Positions 31,845 to 38,555 of a DNA stretch of 64,000 nucleotides are shown one piece after another. Position numbers and translations under genes: made by a program. Under the pieces are notes generated by a model. The model saw nothing but the letters and a program-made list of their open reading frames with translations, did not search any database and was not told where the DNA came from. Origin of the DNA: a virus; the IMG/VR virus record IMGVR_UViG_3300010885_061525, positions 1-64,000 of that record; one strand, written 5' to 3'. Positions within the stretch are counted from its first letter, which is position 1, and the number at the start of each line of letters is the position of its first letter.

Positions 31845-32272
31845 GACTTATTGGCCGCAGCGGCGCTCCCAAAGTAAAAGCCCACAATGCTCAATAAAAC
31901 CTGTCTATATTCAGCTGCGTATAGGTATCCGCTAACTTCAACAAAAAACGTCTTACTCACTGATGGTATAATACCCATGTCAGGAGTTTGAGTTTGAACC
32001 TCTACGAACGTTGAAATTCCAAAAAATGGAAGTATAAAAGGGGCAGCTAGTGTAGAGAATAAGACTACTATTACGATAAGCCTTCTAACGCCTTTTCCTA
32101 TATCAATAGGAACTCTTTTAGCGGCACTGTCTAAAGCCTTCTCTTTTTGCTCATTTAAGGCGACGAGCCGTTCAAACATGACTTTATCGTTATCTCTTTT
32201 TTCGGCTAAGTATCTGAATATAAATCCAGTAATACTTCCGCCTAACATAGAGAGTAGTTCTAACGGTATCAT
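31841..32272 (-). CDS. Membrane protein, possible holin
   Basis: The 143-residue protein has hydrophobic segments near the start (LELLSMLGGSITGFIFRYL), in the middle (RLIVIVVLFSTLAAPFILPF) and at the end (QVLLSIVGFYFGSAAAA), with a charged helical linker (ALNEQKEKALDSAAKRVPID) between the first two. Size, segment count and position next to a spanin-like lipoprotein suit a holin. Other phage membrane proteins have the same shape, so function is inferred from context. ATGA-type overlaps on both sides. Confidence 0.6.
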   Translation of the reverse strand: MIPLELLSMLGGSITGFIFRYLAEKRDNDKVMFERLVALNEQKEKALDSAAKRVPIDIGKGVRRLIVIVVLFSTLAAPFILPFFGISTFVEVQTQTPDMGIIPSVSKTFFVEVSGYLYAAEYRQVLLSIVGFYFGSAAAANKS

Positions 32273-32601
32273 GTTTGATTATTTATATATTCTATAAATT
32301 TCCTGTGAATTGTTGATGATGTGTAATCGGTTACACTCTTACCGCCCTCCCACATCTTACAAGACCAATATCTAGCCTTCCATTTTGGCCCAACGTTATC
32401 ATCGCAACTATGTCTAGCTCTGAAATTCTTTCTTCTAGCGGGGTTGTCTCTTTTGATCTCCATATTAGGATCTCCAAAAGTAACGCGAACAACGTTTCCT
32501 CTATCGTTTTTAACGTATACAGCAAATTTCTTTTTGCCGTAACCCGGCTCGCCTTTACCGATTCTTCTTGGCTTATTTAATGTTACATTCTTCTTATCCA
32601 T
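32269..32601 (-). CDS. Conserved phage protein with GDPNMEIKRDNPARRKNFRA motif
   Basis: I start at ATG 32601, preceded by AAAGGG at good spacing; the longer frame from 32652 lacks a site. The 110-residue product carries a domain I have seen widely in phage genomes: KKFAVYVKNDRGNVVRVTFG, then GDPNMEIKRDNPARRKNFRA, RHSCDD and GPKWKARYWSCKMWEGGKSV. The conserved His and Cys could bind zinc. It is very basic. Its function is not established; in several phages it accompanies head maturation genes. Confidence 0.65.
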   Translation of the reverse strand: MDKKNVTLNKPRRIGKGEPGYGKKKFAVYVKNDRGNVVRVTFGDPNMEIKRDNPARRKNFRARHSCDDNVGPKWKARYWSCKMWEGGKSVTDYTSSTIHRKFIEYINNQT

Positions 32602-32632
32602 TTTATTTACCCTTTGCGCTCCGTTATACCAA

Positions 32633-33187
32633 CTATAAAGTACGCCGCACAACTTCCCAAGCTACTCGGGGAAAAGCTCCTAAAGGATCGAAAATATTCG
32701 CGGCAGGTGGATTTATTAAAGGAGGTTTGGGTGCTAGCGTAACACATTTACCGATACAATCCATCATTTTTTGGGTGCCGCTTTGGTATCCTAGATTAGA
32801 ACAGTGAATCCAGCATTCCGCATAATTTGCAGATGCCCAAAAATTTGGACAATTGAGTGCCGCAGTTGCCACTGTATCTATCCCGCTAACATCCGAGCCT
32901 CTACTTAATCCCAAGTGGCGAAAACAGTAAGTTGTTATCCACTTGAGATGTGCATCCCACCCATCCCTACTAGTTACCAAATCAGTAGCCTGATCCAAAA
33001 GATCGTGAATACAGTTACAATATTTTCGAGTCCTTTCTTGTCGAGTTGTCCCTGAGGGAGTTATTTGGAAGTCCATGTCATCATTTATTTCATAATTCGG
33101 GTGGGTGGGCGGTGTTTTTTGTTGGACCGAAGCTCGATCAGCTCCGCTAATTTTATTAAGTACTCTTTTTAAATTATCATTATTCAT
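32633..33187 (-). CDS. Leader-bearing twin-CX3C protein A
   Basis: ATG 33187 starts the shared leader (LKRVLNKISGADRASVQ); the longer frame from 33199 adds four residues only. After a Pro-rich linker and DDMDFQIT, the 184-residue protein shows a Cys framework: CNC, a lone C in TTYC, C in LNCP, then two CX3C pairs, ECWIHC and DCIGKC, which predict a disulfide-bonded helical hairpin. Such bonds form in oxidising places (periplasm, outside the cell, a mature virion), not in normal cytoplasm. It is tandem with two paralogues upstream. Function unknown. Confidence 0.6.
   Translation of the reverse strand: MNNDNLKRVLNKISGADRASVQQKTPPTHPNYEINDDMDFQITPSGTTRQERTRKYCNCIHDLLDQATDLVTSRDGWDAHLKWITTYCFRHLGLSRGSDVSGIDTVATAALNCPNFWASANYAECWIHCSNLGYQSGTQKMMDCIGKCVTLAPKPPLINPPAANIFDPLGAFPRVAWEVVRRTL
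33107..33187 (-). repeat. Leader-coding DNA, copy 3 (pairs with 33678-33758)
   Basis: The first 27 codons of genes A and B differ at only about two bases in this stretch, and the likeness runs on to about codon 45 apart from small indels near the Pro-rich linker. The bodies beyond are much less alike. A third, more diverged version starts the gene at 34176. Confidence 0.85.
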
Positions 33188-33218
33188 TTTATTTACCATT
33201 TGTACTCTGTTTCCCTAA

Positions 33219-33758
33219 CTATAAAAAACGCCGTTGAAGATGCCAAAGTATTCGGGGATAATCGCTTAAAGGATCGAAACCATTCGTGGGGGGTACATAG
33301 TATGGAGGTAAGGGTCCTAGCTCAACACATTTACCGACACATTTTGTAAATTTTGAGCTTGATCTTATGTATCCTAGATTTTCACAGTGAATCTCGCATT
33401 CCACATAAGTTTCCATCGACCGAAACCATGAACAAACGTGTCTCGCAGCTGCCACTGTATCTATCCCGTTGTATACAACATCATATCCGGGACGAAATAG
33501 GTGGGGAATACAGGAAGTTGTTATCGACTTTAGCTGTGCATCCCACCCCTCTGTCGTAGCAGTAGCATTATTCATAAGACCGTAAAGACAGTCACAAAAT
33601 TTTTCAATTCTTTGTTTTTCAGTTGGAATCTCTGTGGGAGTTATTTGGAAGTCCATGTCATCATTTTGTTCATATCCAGGTGGTGTTTTTTGTTGGACCG
33701 AAGCTCGATCAGCTCCGCTAATTTTATTGAGAACTCTTTTTAAATTATCATTATTCAT
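33219..33758 (-). CDS. Leader-bearing twin-CX3C protein B
   Basis: The 179-residue paralogue of the downstream protein has an identical first 27 residues and the same Cys framework: CDC, TTSC, C in HVCS, then ECEIHC and KCVGKC. Outside the leader and the DDMDFQIT segment the two differ a lot but keep spacing, for example EGWDAQLKSITTSC versus DGWDAHLKWITTYC and GIDTVA. Both end in a basic RR-aromatic/hydrophobic segment. AAAGGA seven bases before the ATG is a good ribosome site. Function unknown. Confidence 0.62.
   Translation of the reverse strand: MNNDNLKRVLNKISGADRASVQQKTPPGYEQNDDMDFQITPTEIPTEKQRIEKFCDCLYGLMNNATATTEGWDAQLKSITTSCIPHLFRPGYDVVYNGIDTVAAARHVCSWFRSMETYVECEIHCENLGYIRSSSKFTKCVGKCVELGPLPPYYVPPTNGFDPLSDYPRILWHLQRRFL
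33678..33758 (-). repeat. Leader-coding DNA, copy 4 (pairs with 33107-33187)
   Basis: Partner of the copy at 33107-33187, encoding the identical leader of protein B. Near identity at DNA level, including silent positions, points to recent copying or conversion of this segment. Confidence 0.85.
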
Positions 33759-33795
33759 TTAGCGTTCCTTTACGCCATCTCTGATAGTACCATTA

Positions 33796-34176
33796 TCAAG
33801 CATGGTAGGGCAATGGGTGTTCAAGACATCCTCTAACACATGTGTTGAGGTCCGGATTGGTTGTGAATCCTCTGTTAATACATCTAAGCCTGCACTGTGC
33901 CAAACGAAGCGTATAATCAAGATTTGGGCATTTTAATTTAGCAAAAGCTAAGGAGTCTACAGTTTCTGGCGCGGAATAGTTATTGGTTTTTAAACATTCA
34001 CTTGTTATCTGCCTGACAACTTTTTCGTCTCTCAGAGTTTCCAAATCTTGACTTAGGAAATTTTTACGTATCTTACTTATACCCACGTACACACAGTCGC
34101 AATAGTTTGAAATTTGAAAAGTTGACTGATCGATGCCGCTAATTTTATTGAGTATTCTTTTTAAATTATTATTCAT
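33796..34176 (-). CDS. Leader-bearing twin-CX3C protein C
   Basis: The 126-residue protein is the shortest and most diverged of the three tandem paralogues. From ATG 34176 it reads MNNNLKRILNKISGIDQSTF, then directly the Cys framework CDC, TSEC, C in LKCP, and the two CX3C pairs QCRLRC and TCVRGC. The Pro-rich linker and the DDMDFQIT segment of A and B are missing, showing that the leader and Cys hairpin are the conserved parts. It overlaps the end of the upstream gene by eight bases. Confidence 0.6.
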   Translation of the reverse strand: MNNNLKRILNKISGIDQSTFQISNYCDCVYVGISKIRKNFLSQDLETLRDEKVVRQITSECLKTNNYSAPETVDSLAFAKLKCPNLDYTLRLAQCRLRCINRGFTTNPDLNTCVRGCLEHPLPYHA

Positions 34177-34435
34177 TTTTAGATCCAAGTGAAAGTTGAT
34201 CTTCTGTCTTGCTTAGGACGTCTCCAGGACTAAACGTAGCCCCATTGTTTGCGACCTTATAATGTATTACGTATCCAGAGTTATTACCTAACTCCTCAAT
34301 CCTCACCACCTCTCCCATACTTCCGTAATGTATACATTTTTTATTAGTGTTAACCACTATATCCCCAATCCTAAAGCCCTTATAGCTAGAGATTGTGTAT
34401 CTGAGGAGTTTATTTATCGCTTCTTTTAAGGACAT
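34169..34435 (-). CDS. Conserved phage SH3-like small protein
   Basis: Starting at ATG 34435 (AAGGA upstream), the 88-residue protein has a pattern found in many phages: FRIGDIVVNT, HYGSMGEVVRIEEL, GYVIHYKVANNGATFSPGD and VLSKTEDQL. The Gly spacing suggests a small SH3/KOW-like barrel. Its function is not known to me. It is the first gene of the reverse operon and diverges from the metallopeptidase gene across 29 bases. Confidence 0.6.
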   Translation of the reverse strand: MSLKEAINKLLRYTISSYKGFRIGDIVVNTNKKCIHYGSMGEVVRIEELGNNSGYVIHYKVANNGATFSPGDVLSKTEDQLSLGSKNE

Positions 34436-34450
34436 TTTACAAATCCACAA

Positions 34451-34460
34451 GTGTATACAC
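34451..34460. promoter_or_regulatory. Palindrome GTGTATACAC in divergent gap
   Basis: A perfect 10-base palindrome sits centrally in the 29-base gap between the reverse gene starting at 34435 and the forward gene starting at 34465. It could be a small operator or overlapping promoter element for both strands; the gap leaves no room for complete, separate promoters. Confidence 0.35.
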
Positions 34461-34464
34461 ATAT

Positions 34465-35076
34465 ATGTTGAGTTCAAGGAGCGCCAAACGTTTTTTGAAG
34501 CACGTAAGACAGACATGCAAAAAACATGGAGTCAGTTTTAAAATCGGTAGAGGAAAACTCATACGAATGCGTCCGTATGGTTTTATGGTGGCAGGATATT
34601 TTGATGAAGATGAAAAAGTTCTAGTCTGCTCAAAAGGAACTTCCCAAGAAAGCTTTCTTTCCATCTTGGTCCATGAATTTGCCCACCTTCTTCAGTGGAT
34701 AGAAAATGAAAAAACTTACTGCTTGTGCAGCCATGTGAAATATGGTAATGTTCAAAACGCTATATGTATGTGGATAAGTAATGAACTTACCATAAAGGAT
34801 AGCTTAGTAAGATCTTACACTAAGAAAATGATAGCCTGCGAACTGAACGCGGAAAGAAGAGCTGTCAAGCTTATAAAGCAGTTCAACCTTCCCATAAATC
34901 TAGATGAATACTCGTCCTCAGCCTCCGCTGGCTTATTTACTCATTTAATGACGGCTAAGACTAAGCAGTGGGATTTTAAAATAGGAATAAAGCAAAAAAT
35001 GGCGAGTGGTACATCCTTGAGAAGATCATTTAAAACTTTGCCAAAGAGTGTAGAAACAACATTCTCCGAAGCCTAA
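34465..35076 (+). CDS. Zinc metallopeptidase-like protein (HEFAH)
   Basis: The 203-residue protein has a zinc motif FLSILVHEFAHLLQWIE at residues about 66-82, with HExxH as catalytic core, and a third probable ligand in ACELNAERRAVKLI about 55 residues later (the Glu of glu-zincin-like or SprT-like proteins). A basic N-terminal region (LKHVRQTCKKHGVSFKIGRG) precedes it. It may cleave a phage or host protein. It is not a clear prohead protease. It lies next to the proofreading exonuclease gene. Confidence 0.68.
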   Translation: MLSSRSAKRFLKHVRQTCKKHGVSFKIGRGKLIRMRPYGFMVAGYFDEDEKVLVCSKGTSQESFLSILVHEFAHLLQWIENEKTYCLCSHVKYGNVQNAICMWISNELTIKDSLVRSYTKKMIACELNAERRAVKLIKQFNLPINLDEYSSSASAGLFTHLMTAKTKQWDFKIGIKQKMASGTSLRRSFKTLPKSVETTFSEA

Positions 35077-35084
35077 AATAACCC

Positions 35085-35741
35085 GTGCCAAACAATAGAA
35101 ATTTCGTTGTATTCGATATAGAAACATCGGGTTTAGATCCAAATAAAGGTGCTGAAATTGTTCAAATAGCAGCGGTGGCGTTAAGATACTCAGATTATTC
35201 TGAAATCGAAGGAAGTGAATTCAATTTACTTCTAAAGCCTCAAAAACCCGAATTGGCCAGCAAAGAAGCTTTGACTGTAATAGGCGATAGTCTTTGGAAA
35301 GACTCTTGTGAAAAAGGACTTCATCCAAAAGTTGGAATAAGAAAATTCAAAGAGTATTTAGAGTCATTCAATCCCACAAAGAAATTTTGGACGGCCCCTA
35401 TTCTTGTAGGCTTTAACATTGTTAATTTTGACACACCTTTTATTAAGCACCAAATGGCCGCTTATAAAATAAGCTCTGGCGACGACGATTTTCCTTGGTC
35501 CAATATGCAGATAGATATGCTTCCATTGATGTTTTCCATCTTTGGAAGAGATGGACTTAAGAACAATAAAATGGATACATATGCGGGACTGTTAGGGCTG
35601 GCAAGAGCCTCAGAAAATCATGACGCTAAAGAGGATATAGATATAACAAAACAGATGTTCCAAAGATATATGAACTTTATGAATTTTAAGATCAGACCAA
35701 AGATAAAGACGAAAGAGAAAAATGAACAAGTTGCCGTTTAA
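35085..35741 (+). CDS. DEDDh 3'-5' exonuclease, DnaQ-like
   Basis: GTG start at 35085; the catalytic motif comes at once: VVFDIETSGLDPNKGAEIVQ (Asp and Glu of Exo I), then FNIVNFDTPFIKHQM (Exo II Asp) and ENHDAKEDIDITKQMF (Exo III His and Asp). The 218-residue size fits a stand-alone epsilon-type proofreading exonuclease. The polymerase alpha fragments lack a recognisable exonuclease domain, and the second fragment follows three genes later, so it is the likely proofreader of the split polymerase. Confidence 0.85.
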   Translation: MPNNRNFVVFDIETSGLDPNKGAEIVQIAAVALRYSDYSEIEGSEFNLLLKPQKPELASKEALTVIGDSLWKDSCEKGLHPKVGIRKFKEYLESFNPTKKFWTAPILVGFNIVNFDTPFIKHQMAAYKISSGDDDFPWSNMQIDMLPLMFSIFGRDGLKNNKMDTYAGLLGLARASENHDAKEDIDITKQMFQRYMNFMNFKIRPKIKTKEKNEQVAV

Positions 35742-35823
35742 AACCAATCCCCAATGCTTGAATGATTTATTAGACGAGTTTGGATTAACAATGAATTATG
35801 AAGCTGGAAAAATAAATGAATAA
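35722..35823 (+). CDS. Very small ORF (33 residues)
   Basis: An ATG at 35722, inside the last codons of the exonuclease, opens a 33-codon frame (NKLPFKTNPQCLNDLLDEFG ...) that ends at TAA 35821-35823 and overlaps the next ATG at 35816. Overlaps at both ends are the style of this genome, which supports translation. No function can be suggested; it may only serve to couple translation of its neighbours. Confidence 0.4.
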   Translation: MNKLPFKTNPQCLNDLLDEFGLTMNYEAGKINE

Positions 35824-36355
35824 TTTTAAATATGCTTACGAAAGAATAGTAAACAAAACAGAGGCTTTCGATAACACTGATAGAGATTTAATATTTTCTA
35901 AAGTTTTATCGTTATTTAACGGAGGTTCTGTAGATATTTTTCAGGTTGGAGCGATAGAAACCTTTGATGAGAGATGGAGATATGGATCAGGATGGTCCGA
36001 TATAATCTTTGGCAATTATATAAAAAATAATGGAGGATCTCTAACCATTTGCGACATTCATTTAGATAATATAGCAAATAGTTATTTCGCGGCATCTCAT
36101 ATGGGTTATAAAATTAACTTTGAGTTAGCAGACGCAGGAGAAATAATCTCAGGAAAAGACTACGATATCTACTACCTAGACGGTGGTAACGATCCTAATG
36201 AAACCGAAAAGCAATTTAATAGTATTACAGCAAAAAAATGCGCGGTAATTATTGACGATCTTTTAATCAAAGGAGTTACTCTGATGGATAACATTGATTT
36301 TAATCATAAATACAAAGTAGCCAATGGAGTAGGCTTAATTCTTAAGGGTTTTTAA
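35816..36355 (+). CDS. Methyltransferase-like protein (class I fold)
   Basis: The 179-residue protein has a SAM-binding-like order: SVDIFQVGAIETFDERW where a glycine loop would be, then SLTICDIHLDNIANSYF, YDIYYLDGGNDPNETEKQF and CAVIIDDLLIKG. This matches the TylF/Methyltransf_24 group seen in the genes at 10007 and 10594, but the first loop is poor in glycine, so cofactor binding may be altered. It sits just before the second polymerase fragment. Confidence 0.55.
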   Translation: MNNFKYAYERIVNKTEAFDNTDRDLIFSKVLSLFNGGSVDIFQVGAIETFDERWRYGSGWSDIIFGNYIKNNGGSLTICDIHLDNIANSYFAASHMGYKINFELADAGEIISGKDYDIYYLDGGNDPNETEKQFNSITAKKCAVIIDDLLIKGVTLMDNIDFNHKYKVANGVGLILKGF

Positions 36356-36379
36356 AATATTTTTTAAGAAACACAAAAT

Positions 36380-37900
36380 ATGAAGTTTGACGCATCAGAT
36401 ATATCCCTTAAAAATGATAAGACTTGGCGCTTAATCCAAAACGGCTATACTGTTGGAGTGTTCCAGCTCGAAAGCGATCTAGGTAAAAAATGGGCTGCAA
36501 CAATAAAGCCTACTAATATAAATGAACTTAGCGCCGTAATATCTCTTATTAGGCCAGCCTGTCTTGAAGCAGGTATGACTGAGATATACTCTAAAGTTAA
36601 AAACGGATTAGCTGAAAAGCCAGATTATAATGATGAGGCTGTTAATAACATATTATCTCCCACAATGGGGGTTTTGATATATCAAGAACAGTTGATGAAA
36701 TTTGGTGGGGAAATAGCATGGGGAGATATGCCGTATTTAGATAGACTTGTTATTGTTGATAAGTTAAGAAAAGGCATTGGTAAAAAAGATCAGAAAATAA
36801 TTATTGATCTTAAAGATAAATTCATTAATGGGTGTCTCAGAAATGGTCGATCTAAGGAAATAGCCGAACGGTTATTTGCCCTAATTGAAGGAGCTGGAAG
36901 ATACGCCTTTAATGACGCTCACGCTAAAAAATACGCTCTTTGGTCATACAAGACGGCGTATTTAAAAGCCAATTTCCCACTCGAGTTTTATTGCGTATAT
37001 CTTACATATAGCAAGGGTAAGCAAAAGCCTCGTGAAGAGATACAAGATCTCATCAACGAAGGAAGAATGCTTGAAATAGATATCCTTGCCCCTTCTATCG
37101 AAAAGTCACAGTCCGACTTTAGCATACAAAATAATAAAATCGTGTTTGGTCTATCGCATATAAAGCAAGTTGGAGATTCCGATTCTGCCGTAATTATGAA
37201 GTACCGACCGAGTAAGTTCACTGATTTTATCAGACTTCATTTTAATACAGAGGGGGAAAAGCTAAGATCTCTTGCGGTAGAAAGCCTAATAGGCTGCGGG
37301 GCTTGTGATGCTTATGGATTGTCTAGAGCCGCAATGATGAGCGTTTATCTAATGCTCAAAGAATTGACCCCTAAAGAAATAGAATTTATATTTGCAAACA
37401 CTCCAAGCGGAGCAGACACAAAAGAATTGATAGATGTCGTTTATAGGTGCGCTAATGAAAAGTCAATCAAAAAACGCAAAGATATAGTATCTTCCGAAGC
37501 TTCTTCAATAAATCTTTTGATAGACGATTCAATAATAATCAAAAGCTCATCAGAAAAAGATCTTATGGGTTTCTCCTTTAGCTACGATCATAACGTAAAT
37601 ACTGAAGACAATTGGTCTTGCAAAGAATGTTTTAACAGAGCAAAAAACAACAGAAATTTAACCGCTGTGTTTACAGCCAAAATAGATAAGATTAAAAAAA
37701 CAATCACTAAGAAAGGAAAAAACCCAGGTCAGGAAATGTGTCAAATTTCAATATCAGATAACACTGGATCTATAAGTGTTGTTTGTTTTCCTGAACAGTA
37801 TGGCAAGCATAAAAAGGAATTATACGAAGGATCTTATTGTACACTCAAGCTAAAAGGAGCCGGTTTCGGTTGGTCGATAGAAACGATCAAAATCAATTAA
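36380..37900 (+). CDS. dnaE: DNA polymerase III alpha, C-terminal fragment (fingers, HhH, OB)
   Basis: The 506-residue product starts with its own ATG exactly where the alpha chain resumes after the palm: ASDISLKNDKTWRLIQNG, TVGVFQLESDLGKKW, LSAVISLIRPACLEAGM, then the fingers region (GVLIYQEQLMKFGGEI and EGAGRYAFNDAHAKKYALWS). A helical part and a C-terminal OB domain (FTAKIDKIKKTITKKG, SISDNTGSISVVCFPEQYG) follow. No part seems lost relative to a single-chain DnaE. Stops precede the ATG in frame, so it is not a simple frameshift remnant. It must work with the 27214-29070 product. Confidence 0.9.
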   Translation: MKFDASDISLKNDKTWRLIQNGYTVGVFQLESDLGKKWAATIKPTNINELSAVISLIRPACLEAGMTEIYSKVKNGLAEKPDYNDEAVNNILSPTMGVLIYQEQLMKFGGEIAWGDMPYLDRLVIVDKLRKGIGKKDQKIIIDLKDKFINGCLRNGRSKEIAERLFALIEGAGRYAFNDAHAKKYALWSYKTAYLKANFPLEFYCVYLTYSKGKQKPREEIQDLINEGRMLEIDILAPSIEKSQSDFSIQNNKIVFGLSHIKQVGDSDSAVIMKYRPSKFTDFIRLHFNTEGEKLRSLAVESLIGCGACDAYGLSRAAMMSVYLMLKELTPKEIEFIFANTPSGADTKELIDVVYRCANEKSIKKRKDIVSSEASSINLLIDDSIIIKSSSEKDLMGFSFSYDHNVNTEDNWSCKECFNRAKNNRNLTAVFTAKIDKIKKTITKKGKNPGQEMCQISISDNTGSISVVCFPEQYGKHKKELYEGSYCTLKLKGAGFGWSIETIKIN

Positions 37901-37941
37901 AACCAAACGGGCGAAAGACTATAATTAATCACGAGATAAAC

Positions 37942-38361
37942 ATGGCAAATTTTAATAAAGTTATCGTTGCAGGAAATCTAGTTTCAGATCCAGAAGTTAA
38001 AACTATTGGAGACTCAAGCGTTGTGCGTTTTAGGATTGCTATCAATCGTAAATTCACAACAAAATCTGGAGAGAAGAAGGAGGAGAGTACTTATATTGAC
38101 GCTGAAATGTGGGGACCACGAGCGGATGTAATATCTAAGTATGTCAAAAAGGGAGATCCTATCCTAATGGAGGGTCGTCTCAAACAAGAAAATTGGGAAA
38201 CTAAAGACGGTGAAAAGCGTAGTAAAATTCTTGTAGCAATTGATGATTTTGAATTTATGAATGGAAAAAAGGATAGTGATGAAAAAGCCTCTGCTGATTC
38301 AAAGCCTTACGTTAAAACGAAGCCTAAACAAGAAGTGTCATTACAAGATATTCCATTCTAA
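37942..38361 (+). CDS. ssb: Single-stranded DNA-binding protein
   Basis: I use ATG 37942, which gives the canonical start ANFNKVIVAGNLVSDPEVK; the longer frame from 37837 overlaps the polymerase gene. The 139-residue protein has the SSB OB fold (RFRIAINRKF, ESTYIDAEMWGPRADVISKY, GDPILMEGRLKQENWETKDG), a polar linker and the acidic tip LQDIPF that in bacterial SSB recruits other repair and replication proteins. It is placed directly after the polymerase fragment. Confidence 0.93.
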   Translation: MANFNKVIVAGNLVSDPEVKTIGDSSVVRFRIAINRKFTTKSGEKKEESTYIDAEMWGPRADVISKYVKKGDPILMEGRLKQENWETKDGEKRSKILVAIDDFEFMNGKKDSDEKASADSKPYVKTKPKQEVSLQDIPF

Positions 38362-38555
38362 TGTCTAATAAATACTTAACAGAATTTCTCTCATTCTTAG
38401 ATAAGGAGGGGCTTTTAAAAAGGCCCCTCTCTTTTAATGAGATAATCGATAAATTTCAAAACAAAGCTACTGCTAGCACAAACATAAAGGCGCCAACAGG
38501 ATATGCAGGATTCACAACAGGAAAATCGGAAAAAAAGAGTACTTCTGGTAACTGA
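38361..38555 (+). CDS. Unknown 64-residue protein containing a hairpin
   Basis: It starts at a TAATG overlap with the SSB gene. The product (SNKYLTEFLSFLDKEGLLKR...) has a helical start and a polar tail with no known motif. The codons for KEGLLKRPLSF fold as a strong terminator-like hairpin at 38406-38429. The frame may be a real gene with built-in attenuation, or an incidental frame over a terminator; the overlap start favours a gene. Confidence 0.4.
   Translation: MSNKYLTEFLSFLDKEGLLKRPLSFNEIIDKFQNKATASTNIKAPTGYAGFTTGKSEKKSTSGN
38406..38435 (+). terminator. Intrinsic-terminator-like hairpin after ssb
   Basis: GAGGGGC (38406-38412) pairs with GCCCCTC (38423-38429), extended inward by three or four T-A/T-G pairs, and is followed by TCTTTT. 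It lies 45 bases past the SSB stop, at the boundary between replication genes and the glycosyltransferase block, inside the small ORF at 38361-38555. Confidence 0.6.

Noticed and set aside
27214-37900. Split intein joining the two polymerase halves
   Set aside because: The first half ends in QFGILT without an N-terminal intein block, and the second starts directly with polymerase sequence; no Cys or His-Asn splice residues are at the junctions.
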